Assembly (NCBI GenBank): GCA_903813345.2
Contig: CAIIXF020000011.1
Location: 6,160,571 to 6,224,570 of the forward strand
Length of the DNA stretch: 64,000 nt
DNA from: Owenia fusiformis
Taxonomy: Eukaryota; Annelida; Polychaeta; Sabellida; Oweniidae
Reading direction: 5' to 3'
A program made the position numbers and the translations under genes. Each line of letters begins with the position of its first letter. The first letter of the stretch is position 1. The notes under the pieces were generated by a model that made no database searches, was not told where the DNA came from, and was given only the letters and a program-made list of their open reading frames with translations. Below are positions 53,801-62,353 of the stretch, one piece after another.

Positions 53801-54986
53801 AAAAGAGGACAAAGTACTTATTGTAGATATGAAACCAAAGGTGATCAAACTTCACGAATCGAAATCCAATATTCCCGTTAAACAACAATCAACAATATCT
53901 GATAAACCTGCAGCCATTTCCCCTTCCAATCAGAAAGACATTAGGAAGGTGTCTCCTGTGTTGAAAATCGAACACAAAACGAGTACATATGTGGTGACGG
54001 CTCCCAAACCAGGCCCTTATATGGCTAAGTCTAACGAGAAAAACATTGCACCAAAAGTAGATGTCAATCAAATTGAACATAAGGCGGTGCCAAACTCGAC
54101 CACAAATAATTCTGTAACAGTTAAAGCTGAGAGTATTTCGAATGATGTGAAACAAGAGAACAAAAGCAAAGTAATAAGTGAAACTTCAATTTGTGAAACT
54201 GATAAAACTAATGTAACAACGGGTGATCCAAAGTCTACAGAGGAAACAAGTAACACTGGTACAACCAAGACACAGGACAATTCTGAGAGTGAAAAGGAGA
54301 CAAATAACACTGATTCAAATAGAACTGATTCAAAAGTGGATGAAAAAAGTGATAAGGTGCCAAATTCTAGCCCAGAGACTGTAAAATCACTGACTCGTGC
54401 TTTTAAAAACAATTTGAAAATTGACGTTCACGCTGAGAGTAGTGATTCCGGGAATTCCTCACCAACAAAATCTGGAAGTTCCTCTCCAAATTTCTCGACG
54501 AAATCTGGATCTAGTTCTGGCTCTATGTCGCCTACAAAAACTGTTATTTCTAATGATGTTTTAAGTGCCTTGGCTGTTTTGAAAGCAAAGCCCACTTCTC
54601 CAAGCTCAACGGCTAAAAGTCGATATAACAATAGCTTTAGGAATCGAAATTATAATAGAAATACAACAAACCCTGATTCTAAATCTCCGAATATCACTAG
54701 ATCTAAATCCAATAGGGATGAATCAAGGAACAACTTATTAGCCTCGATTAGAAATCATAGTTTGAAAAACAGTGACAGTGATAGATCCGAGGCTGTGAAA
54801 GCCTTGGATGAAAAAAACGCAAGCAGACAGGTTTCAGTGAATTCTAAAAGTGCTGGAAAATCGATAGAAAATAACATTGCAGTGACAAATATTTTGGATA
54901 GTATCATGACTTCGATGAAAAGCATATCAAAACCTGTAGAACGCCCAGCTTCAGTCAGCTCAAATCATTCATCTGACTGGGATTAA
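29667..54986 (+). CDS. NHS: NHS family protein (Nance-Horan syndrome / GUK-holder like), partial at 5' end, 6 exons
   Basis: Spliced CDS: 29667-29820, 38229-38340, 44284-44322, 46476-47445, 48609-48783, 50393-54986. All junctions are GT-AG and phases agree, giving about 2014 residues plus a missing N-terminus. Family marks seen: the LDxExKL-like start of exon 2 (ENSLDDENKLREFY) followed by a TR...xEM/LxxxxxxxxxxI/LxR segment; VPIDVTGSGF followed by a basic RRRRKRNRRRTISEIP motif (vertebrates have VPINVTGENF and KRRKTISGVP); and EGFYTSMHTDSG, matching the EGYYTSMHxDxG signature. The rest is Ser/Thr/Pro/Asn-rich and looks disordered. NHS proteins regulate actin and cell morphology through a WAVE-homology domain coded in exon 1; the fly homologue binds Dlg and Scribble. 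No long reading frame between 1 and 29666 resembles that domain, so exon 1 is probably upstream of the window. Orthology to one of NHS/NHSL1/NHSL2 cannot be decided; an invertebrate probably has one pro-orthologue. Confidence 0.93.
31322..31495 (+). repeat. Dispersed 'CTCTAAATTGTA' repeat family member
   Basis: Shares aaggaaaaatatatacaggc, tactctaaattgtatagaag, cagttcaatcaatttttgag and agcagacggag with copies at 11222-11400, 14315-14490, 38758-38925 and 45712-45880, all in plus orientation. There is no poly-A tail or tRNA-like head, so the class is uncertain. Confidence 0.75.
32735..32977. mobile_element. pogo/Tigger-like MITE, expanded internally
   Basis: Ends cagttaaacctga and tcaggttttgctg are imperfect inverted repeats; a ta follows the right end. 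The interior repeats gaacacctgtg/tagtgaa motifs many times. Confidence 0.55.
33662..34403. mobile_element. 742-bp element with 12-bp inverted ends and CCGT/CAGT microsatellite
   Basis: atcccaacgaac at 33662-33673 and gttcgttgggat at 34392-34403 are perfect inverted ends. After the left end come cgaacgaagttcg and a (CCGT)n(CAGT)n(CCGT)n tract (33698-33752). The body repeats tcagaaaattcaaaatggc. No protein coding seen. Confidence 0.6.
35210..35640. repeat. Degenerate tandem repeat of about 75 bp
   Basis: Variants of ttaagtttaaagggtttagt, tcaattttgcattttaagta occur about six times. Confidence 0.65.
36606..36886. mobile_element. pogo/Tigger-like MITE with internal 95-bp tandem duplication
   Basis: TA|cagtaaaacctgtat ... 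atatgttttactg|TA. The interior block ggtgttcacacttcaaggtt ... tgtaaccatgaaaaagt...attgagaggtgt is present twice. Confidence 0.7.
37743..37915 (+). repeat. Dispersed repeat, copy 2
   Basis: Matches 28258-28420: tagccagaattttccaaggg, aaaaactgcatgattttgaa, taatttttgccaggggg. Confidence 0.75.
38229..38340 (+). CDS. NHS: NHS family gene, exon 3
   Basis: The acceptor is tatattttcag and the donor is AGG|gtaggt. The exon is 112 nt: one base completes Ser, then 37 codons, leaving in phase 0. It encodes SCNQFRHDGYTGSRIF..., ending EIDFIPKR. This segment is poorly conserved in the family, so the call rests on phase match, splice sites and position rather than on a motif. Confidence 0.82.
38758..38925 (+). 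repeat. Dispersed 'CTCTAAATTGTA' repeat family member
   Basis: ttgaaattcaaaatacaatg, ttctaaattgtatagaaatg, gtagttcattcaaattttag and agagaaataatgcaaaat follow the family order. Confidence 0.75.
40858..40972. repeat. 20-bp tandem repeat
   Basis: acaaacaagtaaatgaacat repeated about five times with an imperfect start. Confidence 0.9.
42670..42990. repeat. Duplicated block with a small GC-rich foldback insertion
   Basis: aggagtggggtatgtatttg, tacagta..., attggacatacaaaa occur at 42676 and 42920, with a third partial copy at 42740. Between them a GC-rich segment (42832-42912) has inverted ends cccgtacgagctcgtccgag and cctcggatgcgctcgtacgg. Confidence 0.7.
44284..44322 (+). CDS. NHS: NHS family gene, 39-nt microexon (putative)
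   Basis: Between ttcattttag and AAG|gtaaaa there are exactly 13 codons, HHSFALSKRRRLK, phase 0 on both sides, fitting the phase 0 end of exon 3 and phase 0 start of exon 5. The basic RRRLK end resembles a nuclear-localisation or phosphoinositide-binding patch. A microexon that can be skipped without changing frame suggests alternative splicing. No transcript evidence is available, so this is the least certain exon. Confidence 0.55.
44453..44495. repeat. 43-bp mini-palindrome with mariner-like ends
   Basis: atacagggtg ... caccctgtat, the same end motif as the element at 55721-55796; only about 23 bases lie between the ends. Confidence 0.5.
45712..45880 (+). repeat. Dispersed 'CTCTAAATTGTA' repeat family member
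   Basis: atttagcaaggaattaaata, gggcatgtagtacacactct, aaattgtacagaaatgc and gagcagacggac. It lies just upstream of the 46476 exon. Confidence 0.75.
46476..47445 (+). CDS. NHS: NHS family gene, exon with conserved VPIxVTG / RRxTI core
   Basis: The acceptor is ttatttttcag and the donor is TCAG|gtaaat. The exon is 970 nt, phase 0 in and phase 1 out. It starts PFLYCSYDREPSKV and then has PTPEEQIREMSKSQPSNLVP leading into the VPIDVTGSGF box, CSYRTSLKSVEYLDE and RRRRKRNRRRTISEIP, the best conserved stretch of the NHS family. Downstream is a KKKKWSWFGSKKDIK patch in which FGSKKDIK occurs twice in tandem. Several RxxS-like basic sites (RSMRRSKSMS) could be kinase targets. An ATG at 46596 lies inside the exon and is not needed as a start. 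Confidence 0.93.
47446..48608 (+). other. NHS intron
   Basis: 1.16 kb, AT-rich, a (TG)n-like tract near 48025 and a TA-rich tract near 48520. No gene seen. Confidence 0.8.
48609..48783 (+). CDS. NHS: NHS family gene, exon 6
   Basis: The acceptor is catttttcag and the donor is ACAG|gttggt. The exon is 175 nt, phase 1 in and phase 2 out. It encodes a Ser/Thr-rich stretch beginning NWSLSTSARHSMESDWTQST and ending SPPPTEDR across the junction. It joins in frame to both neighbours, which is the main support. Confidence 0.88.
48784..50392 (+). other. NHS intron before the last exon
   Basis: 1.6 kb with one pogo-like MITE (49734-49926) and a (CAAA)n stretch near 49230. No exon seen. Confidence 0.8.
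49734..49926. mobile_element. pogo/Tigger-like MITE, 193 bp
   Basis: TA|cagttaaacctgtat ... attagacaggtcttactg|TA, with tgaacacct motifs inside. It lies in the last NHS intron. Confidence 0.75.
50393..54986 (+). CDS. NHS: NHS family gene, giant last coding exon with stop
   Basis: The acceptor is acttttcag. The frame is open for 4594 nt to TAA at 54984-54986. Near the start is an SRSKSRSKS basic/Ser run, then EGFYTSMHTDSG, the second NHS signature. Next comes IPPPPPPRL, a likely SH3/EVH1/profilin ligand, and repeated KSHTFN/SFD-type boxes (SLKKSHTFNYDD, RSHTFNGPP, KSISFDTGSLKKKK). The C-terminal half has many SP/TP sites and low-complexity Ser, Asn and Lys runs, ending SVSSNHSSDWD. A giant penultimate or last exon is typical of NHS genes. 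Long antisense ORFs here are codon-bias shadows. Confidence 0.93.
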
Positions 54987-55720
54987 AAAGCCACCTTACA
55001 CCCCTTGAATTACAAAATAGACTAATCCATGTTCCAATTTGGGAATGTTTATTTTGATATCGAGGGATGAAAGGATAAAATGTACAGTGTATGTAAATAT
55101 GTATAAAATGATCGGCTTTGGTCAAACACACACATCACAGTTTGCAATTTTATTTCAATATTTGTGTCATAAAAATCACGATTTTGTGTGAATTTCACTC
55201 AGGTTTATTAGCTAATAATCATGTAAATGTACAAGGGCATGCTAAAAGGCAAAAATATTATATATAAGTTATTTATTCAAATGTTTTTAAGGAATTATAT
55301 TTTGTAAATTTTAACAGACTGAGTATCATATTTTTAGTATTGAAATATTCAGAAATCATGACTATGTGATTTATGGCGAATTTTAAAGTGCCTTTGTACG
55401 ACTGAAATAATGCTAAAATTCCAAAGAAATACTGAATTTGGTGTGGAAATGGAGTAAAATGAAAAAAGGTGTACATGATCATTTAAGATTATATAATACT
55501 TTGTAAAGGAAATAATGCACTATTAGAACTTAGATTTGTAGCATGACCCTATTTCGAAAACTGAACATTCTTGAATGGGATTACTTTAGTATGAGTTTTC
55601 CACTAATGGTAAATGGTAGATGGTTTTTAGTTTTCAGATCTGAGACCCATCTTGGGTTTTGTGTATTTGTATCATTTTTGTCAATTACATGCTAGTTTAA
55701 AATGGATGACATTAATTATA

Positions 55721-55796
55721 CAGGGTGTCTATAAAGTTGATTCAAAATTAAAATAAAACATCTGTGTAAAGTGTTAAGAGACTCTATGACACCCTG
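55721..55796. mobile_element. 76-bp mariner-like MITE with TA ends in the NHS 3' region
   Basis: TA|cagggtgtctataaag ... ctctatgacaccctg|TA. A wider dyad (aaatggatgaca ... tgtcatccattt, 55699-55825) surrounds it. Confidence 0.65.
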
Positions 55797-55945
55797 TATA
55801 ATTTGACAATTGTGTCATCCATTTAGTGTTTATGTGTTTTACCTTGCTTCCTCCTGTTGAGAATTTTATCCAAAATGTATGTTCTGACGCTAGCTGAGCT
55901 TTTGGGTTATATACTCCACATTCAACCTTTAAGGCATTCAATAAA
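55752..55945 (+). terminator. Candidate NHS polyadenylation signals
   Basis: AATAAA occurs at 55752 (inside a small mariner-like MITE) and at 55940, the first hexamers I saw after the stop codon. Either would end a 3' UTR of about 0.8-1 kb. Confidence 0.3.
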
Positions 55946-56171
55946 ATATGCATGTTATAGTTTGCATGAGCGGTCATCCTTTTTCGCATGGATTTTTGTT
56001 CTATACTTTCACAAAATGGGTATTTTTAATTTTCGGCCCACTTTTGTTCAAAGATAAGTCAAAAATCCTATCCTCACGCAATGTTTTATTTTCTATGCCA
56101 TTGTGTGCCCCTGTATATGTCTGGGGTGTATTGATGGAAATTCTTGAAATTAAACATGAAAATTAAGCATA

Positions 56172-56755
56172 GTGAAACCTATACATCTGAACACCTTTCT
56201 AATACAAACACCTTTCAACTTTTATCAGTGCCGAATTTGTCACCTCCCATTGCCACGCGGTCCTAACTTCGACCGTTAATTTGAATTTTTGACCTACCAG
56301 GTGCTTGAAAATCAAGGATTGCGAGTCTCATACTGCACCGTTTTTCTTCAAACTTATACCATTAAAAGCAGAACAAAATTGCCTTTCTGTCTGTGCATTA
56401 CTTTATTGTAAAGAGTCCCTCGTTCTAGCAGCGTTTTGGTCCCCAGCTGTAAGAAGGCCTTACAGCTGGGGACCAAAATGCCGCTGGAAGTAGGGACTCT
56501 GTTGAAGAGAATAATGTACCATCAGAAAGGGATTTGTGTTATGCTTTGAATGGAACAAGTTTAAAGAAAAAACGGTGCAGTATGAGACTCGTAATCCTCG
56601 ATTTTCAAACATCCAGTAGGTCAAAATTTCAAATTAACGGTCGAAGTAAGGGCCGCGTGATTGCTCGTGTATTTAAAAAAAACTCGAAATGTGAACATCC
56701 GCTAATCTGAATATGTTGGCCTGAGTGGCATTCGGATTAGACAGGTTTTACTGTA
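56172..56755. mobile_element. pogo/Tigger-like MITE carrying a nested 406-bp palindrome
   Basis: Left end gtgaaacctatacatctga after TA, right end tctga...attagacaggttttactg before TA. The inner palindrome at 56254-56659 has about 195-bp arms (cacgcggtcc, cgaccgttaatttgaa, gagtctcatactgcaccg) meeting at agctgtaagaaggccttaca. Confidence 0.7.
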
Positions 56756-56981
56756 CATAGGTGAACATGACTTAAAATTGATTCATAAATACTGCATATT
56801 GATATTTACTAAAATTAGTATGGATGAGAGTTACAAACATGCCAAATACCTCTAAAGGGTGCGAAAATTGCACCGCCAATCTAGATGTATACTGTAGTAT
56901 TTGGATTTCCTCTGTTGTTTCTCATATGAACTGAACTGCAAAATTTTCTGGAGTTTTGAGTCAATGAACTTGTATTGAAAA

Positions 56982-57472
56982 TAGGGCTGCCATCATTAGT
57001 CGGAACGTCGACTTGTCAGTCAAAATGCAAGTTCGACAACGAAGTCGACAAAAATTCCCGTCATGTCGACAGCAAACGATATCAATACTTACTTGAAAAT
57101 ATCCAAATGGCCCCAATACATTTCAATACACATTTCAACGTGTTATGTGCGCGTATTCTGCGGAAATATTGTTCACATTCATTTCATTTTCAAAAAATAA
57201 ATTCACCCGGAAGTTCCCTTCATGACTTCTCTTCTCTCTTGCGAGACGTTGTACGAGATTTCGCCCGAGCAGTCGAAATAAATCCCGGTCGAAACATTGC
57301 AGGTATTTGTCCCATTTTCGTCTATAATATTCTATTAACTTGGCATTTAGTAACAATATTAGGCAATTACTTCCCGATGATTTTTTCTCCCTGGAAAGTT
57401 CGATTGTCGACAATATTTTCGACAGCAGAGTTCGACTGTCGACACTGACATTTGAGTTCGATGGCAGCCCTA
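56982..57472. mobile_element. hAT-like MITE, 491 bp, 8-bp target duplication
   Basis: Ends TAGGGCTGCCATC and its complement; both flanks are attgaaaa (56974-56981 and 57473-57480), the 8-bp duplication typical of hAT. The interior has many gtcgaca/tcgaac motifs near both ends. The 157-codon open frame through it has no transposase features. Confidence 0.85.
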
Positions 57473-57931
57473 ATTGAAAATGAAAGGTTTTACTATGCTT
57501 AACCCATGCTTGACTTTTTCAAGAATTTTCCATCGATATGTATACTTACTGGGTGACTGGTCCATGTATGAAGTTACGCTAAGCTTTCCTACCCTTATGT
57601 TTCTATTTCCTTCATCAAGAGAGTGCCTTACTTTGATAAAATCTACAAAAATTCATAAAAATAAGTTGGCACTCCATTGGTCGAAGGTCCTGGGATTGCG
57701 GGTGATGGTGCTTTATTTTGCATTTCGGGTGTTAATATTAAAGTGATTTTTTGTTTTGTTTTTCAGGTTTAATTTGTACTTAGTAAAATTCATACTATTG
57801 TAATCTCAGTAATAGACAGTTGATAATAGAAATATATGCACATGTACTTTATTGACTAGATATTGACTGTTAAAGGCCTCATGTAAAGTTTAAACCACTG
57901 TGCCTTGTATTGTATTTTACCCACTGTTATC

Positions 57932-58782
57932 CACCCTATGCAGACAGAGCCTGTGGGAAATATTGGGTGCGGCGCAAATGAGCGGAGGGTGCGGAGCTAA
58001 CGGTCATTTTTGAATTTAAATTTGGGATATTTCTAAAACTAAGCCGTTTTGGGACTTCAAATATACCAAGATATGTGTATTTGACACCAAATATCAATAC
58101 AATTGTGAAAATAGTAGCGCAATTCATTCTATAGCGACGCAGTGTGCCTTAAACCTTTCCCAGACCTATATATTTTGAAATTATCCTTTTAATACTGAGT
58201 CCCCAGCATTCATAAAAAATGGTGTTCAAGGTACACTATCTATACAAATTATTTTTGCATCTTGGAAGCCAGGCAGTATCTGTGTGATTTTATAAAAATT
58301 CGGAAATGTTCTTCAGATATGAGCCCCCTCTAAATATTGGGTGCGGAGGAGCTCCATAAACGTACCTCCGCACCCAATATTTAGAGGGGGCTCATATCTG
58401 AAGAACATTTCCGAATTTTTATAAAATCACACAGATACTGCCTGGCTTCCAAGATGCAAAAATAATTTGCATGGGTAGTGTATCTTGAACACCATTTTTT
58501 TTAATGCTGAGGACGCAGTATTAAAAGGATAGTCTCAAAATATATAGGTCTGGGAAATGTATAAGGCATACTGCGTCGCTATAAAATGAATTGCACTACT
58601 ATTTTCACAATTTTATTGATATTTGGTGTCAAACACACATATCTTGGTATATTTGAAATCCCAAAACGGCTTAATTTCAGAAATATCCCAATTTTAAATT
58701 CAAAAATGACCGTTAGCTCCGCACCCTCCGCTCATTTTGCGCCGCACCCAATATTTCCCACAGGCTCTGTCTGCATAGGGTG
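57932..58782. mobile_element. 851-bp foldback element with 410-bp arms and TTATC target duplication
   Basis: Starts CACCCTATGCAGACAGAGCC and ends with its complement; TTATC flanks both sides (57927-57931, 58783-58787). The arms are near-identical over their whole length and meet at about 58348-58361 (gagctccataaacgtacc). Open frames in the arms mirror each other and encode nothing known. Confidence 0.9.
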
Positions 58783-59290
58783 TTATCGGGAGGCGACATG
58801 TGACAGATATGAAATGTAGAAACTGTTTTTGAATGACTTTTTATTTAAAATCAAATGAACTTAATGCAATCAGAAAATCATAAATGTAAACCAAGATCAC
58901 AGGTCATTTACAATGGGGGATCTATTTTGACAGTCGATTGACCGGAGGCCAAAATTACATTGTGAGAGTTTTTGCTGGAATGGGGTCATGCTAGGATCTA
59001 ATTGCTTATAGAAGTATATTGGCATTTAGACATTGAAATATTTAGACATTGTAGTAATTAGACAATGTAGGCCAATGCAGTAGAGAAGATCTCAAATCAG
59101 ATAGGATATAAAATTATTATTCTGTTAAATAGAATTAATAGACTACATTATCTAGATTCATTAGCCAGTGCCTCGTCAGTAGTTTATTTTTATTTTAGTT
59201 CATTTATGTACAAATATTTATTAAATGCATTTACATATTTTAATGCGTTATATGATATTTTGATGCATTTATCTGCAGCTAGACCTTATA

Positions 59291-59347
59291 TGGATGTACA
59301 GGGTAACCAATTTGGGTGAAATTACCTTAGGTCACCATGTACATCCA
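59291..59347. repeat. Short hairpin
   Basis: tggatgtacagggtaacc and ggtcaccatgtacatcca are imperfect inverted repeats around 20 bases. Confidence 0.5.
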
Positions 59348-59596
59348 AATATACATACTTTTATTTCATACATCAAATGTTGGAATATTACGCTATTGAT
59401 GCCCATGTATGGAGTAGAGGGAGGGGGTGAAATATCTACTGGGTGACTGTAAATTTCCTCTAGGTCTGGTATTCACATTTTAGATTGAAGATTTAACAAG
59501 TGTTCAATTTGAATTTGATACCAAAATTCTTGTACACCCAAATGAAATATAAATATGAAATAAAAAAACATGTAAAATATAGTTATTTACATTTTG

Positions 59597-59617
59597 TTTA
59601 TTTTTTTTAGCTTTATT
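59597..59617 (-). terminator. Candidate polyadenylation signals for MBTPS2
   Basis: Two AATAAA hexamers read on the minus strand (59617-59612 and 59602-59597) in a very AT-rich stretch. If used, the MBTPS2 3' UTR would be about 2.5 kb. Weak evidence; other AATAAA motifs exist nearer the stop. Confidence 0.3.
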
Positions 59618-59619
59618 TA

Positions 59620-62130
59620 CAAAATATGCAATGCAAAATTGCAAATATAAATATACAACATTGAATGTTTTACATAATTTCATAAAATATAGAAGGACCA
59701 GGGTCTACAAAACTTCATCTCTAATTTCAGTACAGTTAAAAGTTAATATTCTGTGTATACTGTGAGTTTTAGAAGAACATTCATACAATAAACACTCGGA
59801 GGGATTAGATATAAGGTATATCTAATGTATCACAATGGGAATAAAATGACTGAGAACAAATGAAAATATTCTTTAATACCTATCTATAAAAACCTGAATG
59901 AATTCCTTGTTTCATTGAATGCATCTACCGCTTCTAGCAGAGCATTTGCTTTTAATTTATAAAAAAAAATCAAATCAAATCACTTTGGCCAAACTGGACA
60001 GTCAAATTAACATCACATATTTGAAAGTGAACATTGAGTGCCAATAGCAGTAACTCTCATCCTAAATGACCTAAATTTTTAACTCATAATATTAAAATTA
60101 CAGAATCAATAGGCTTAAACACAAACCTAATTTTCTGAAAATTTAAAGCCTGAAAAGGTACTAATTGTTCACGCTTTATTATTCCAGAAAAAGAATATAT
60201 GTTCAAGTCTACTAATCTTGTTAGTTACATATGGATTTTAATATTTTAGGACTATTTTCATTGAATGAGAATAGGAGCTTTAAGCCATTTTAGTTTTGCT
60301 AGAATAGCACACTGATACAAGCCCAATCTGTTGCTTGGCCTATCCATCATACTCATCATTACAACAATAAATGTTCACAATACATAAAGCCTATCACAAT
60401 AATATATCACACAATTTTATAGAATTTCAGTTATTGCAAGCCATCCTCCTAAGCAGGTGTCCAGAATCCGTACCTCCTTCTTTCCCCCTGCTATAACCAA
60501 TTTGGAAGCGCACGATTAAAACTGAATCATGTGATCTAATTATGTGCCGATGACATATACATCATTGCTGTCGCAATGTTGCAACTGTGAATCAAATTGC
60601 GAGTTCTTAATCTGGGAAATACTAACTGCTTATCGCAGGGGGTAAAAAGAAAGAAGTATTCTGGATTATGAAGCCCTGTGTTCAGAGGATGTTGCAAGCA
60701 CACGTGTATGTACAAGTATTTAAGAATATAAAATAAAGATTGCAGCACTTTTGTTACTTAAAACACTTCTTACCAACTCAACACTTACATTGATATCACT
60801 GAATCTGGTTTTCTGTGCAATTCCATTTTAAATCGTCACTAATCTAAGTGCTCAAAGAGTATAAGTATCCACTGTACATGACAGATACGATCGGAAGATT
60901 TACATGGATATTATTGTCAATTTTGGTGAATTTTATAAATTGCAAAATTGAAACGCTCTCCACATTAAACACATATACAGTAAACGTGTGTATTCCCAGT
61001 ATATGACCATCCTTCTTCAAAGGACTTCATGCTTAAATAAGAGAAAAGTGAAATACCCTTGAACCAAGAATGGTATATGACATAATGAAGACGGATTTAC
61101 AATTTAATAAAGATGGCGCTTAATAACAGAGACGAGGTAGAGAAATACACATATCAAAATAACAAGATGTTGACACTTCAATCATATACTCAAGTCTGTA
61201 GTTTATATAATATGCATCAAGAAACATTCAATGAATACTGTGGCTGTACATTTGTCTCAAACATTCATTAAAAAAGCTGCAATACAGTATACATTTTCCA
61301 ACAGCTTTTAATGTTGAAAAATGATAAAATGAATTGGCACTTTTGTGCCTGTCAAGTCACAAAATGATACAAATCAATTGGAAGTGTTTTGGAGTCCCCT
61401 TAAAGGATCTGAAGTCAGAAAGCTAGGTGAACTGGTCGGAGTCAGAGCACAGCTTGGCTATAACGCTATATTTCAATATCCCAGCAAAACAATTGGTCCC
61501 GTGTCTTCATTTTATACATGTATGTAGAACAAATAAATGAATGGACTGCATTTGAATTTCTTGGCATCTTATACAATTTTATTCTTTTATTCAATCAATT
61601 GTAGATTTTTAAAAAAAGACCCCTGTGATATTCACTTCTTAAAATCTTACTATTTTCTGATTGGTCAAACCCAGATCACATGACATGAAAGATGAGGCAA
61701 TATTCACCAATCATACACATCAAAACATTGGGAGGTCATGTAATAGATGAGTCCTGCTATCCTGGGGATTATATTCCTCCTTTCAGCATGTGAAAGGATT
61801 CAATCATTTTGTTCTATTGTTTGTGAATACCTGTCGCATTTTTATAAAGTGATATTCTACAAAGCATAGAATACAACAAAATTTGGGGATAAATTCATTA
61901 AAAGTCTTATTTTATAGCAATCTCTATATAAAAAAAATTGAAAAATTATTACTCTACATAAAAATTGAAAAAATACTATTGGGTTGGCCAAAAACGAGTA
62001 TCTAATGGATCCTGTACACTGATCAATTGGAAAGTACATGTACATACAATGGGTTTTGATATGAACAGTATGCTTCTATGGGGTCTCTAGTGTGTTTCCA
62101 GTTCTTCTATGGGGTCTCTCAAGATGAATG
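59620..62130 (-). other. Probable MBTPS2 3' UTR / downstream region
   Basis: AT-rich DNA without a recognisable gene, RNA or transposon on either strand. Short open frames here have no family features. Confidence 0.4.
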
Positions 62131-62353
62131 CTACCTGACAAACAGCATAAACATGGCGATAAATATATTAGTCCCTAGTAATAGTGATCCAAAGAGGATC
62201 AGTATGGAATATATGAGACTACGAGTTTCTTGGCTGGTAACTGTTGACCGTAGCGTCAGTTCTATAAATGCTAGCAGGATCCATTGGCCATCTAAAGCAT
62301 AACATGGTACCACATTTAAGATGGCCAAAGCACCGGAAAGTGATATAAGATAT
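62131..62353 (-). CDS. MBTPS2: MBTPS2 last exon with LDG zinc-ligand motif and stop
   Basis: 223 nt after caatctacag, starting YLISLSGALAILNVVPCYAL and ending FMLFVR with TAG at 62133-62131. It holds the conserved LDG motif and the final membrane spans. Confidence 0.95.

Larger units (their letters stand above)
54987..59596. other. NHS 3' UTR and intergenic region between convergent genes
   Basis: Apart from the four insertions listed, AT-rich DNA with no further gene. The NHS 3' UTR should occupy the first kilobase or so. Confidence 0.6.

Noticed and set aside
51053-54631. Series of long antisense open frames (up to 114 codons)
   Set aside because: Shadows of the NHS last exon.
56975-57448. 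157-codon plus-strand open frame
   Set aside because: It starts in the target duplication and runs through the non-coding hAT MITE. No transposase or other motif.
58586-58819. 77-codon open frame similar to one on the opposite strand at 57936-58127
   Set aside because: The similarity is explained by the two arms of the 851-bp foldback.
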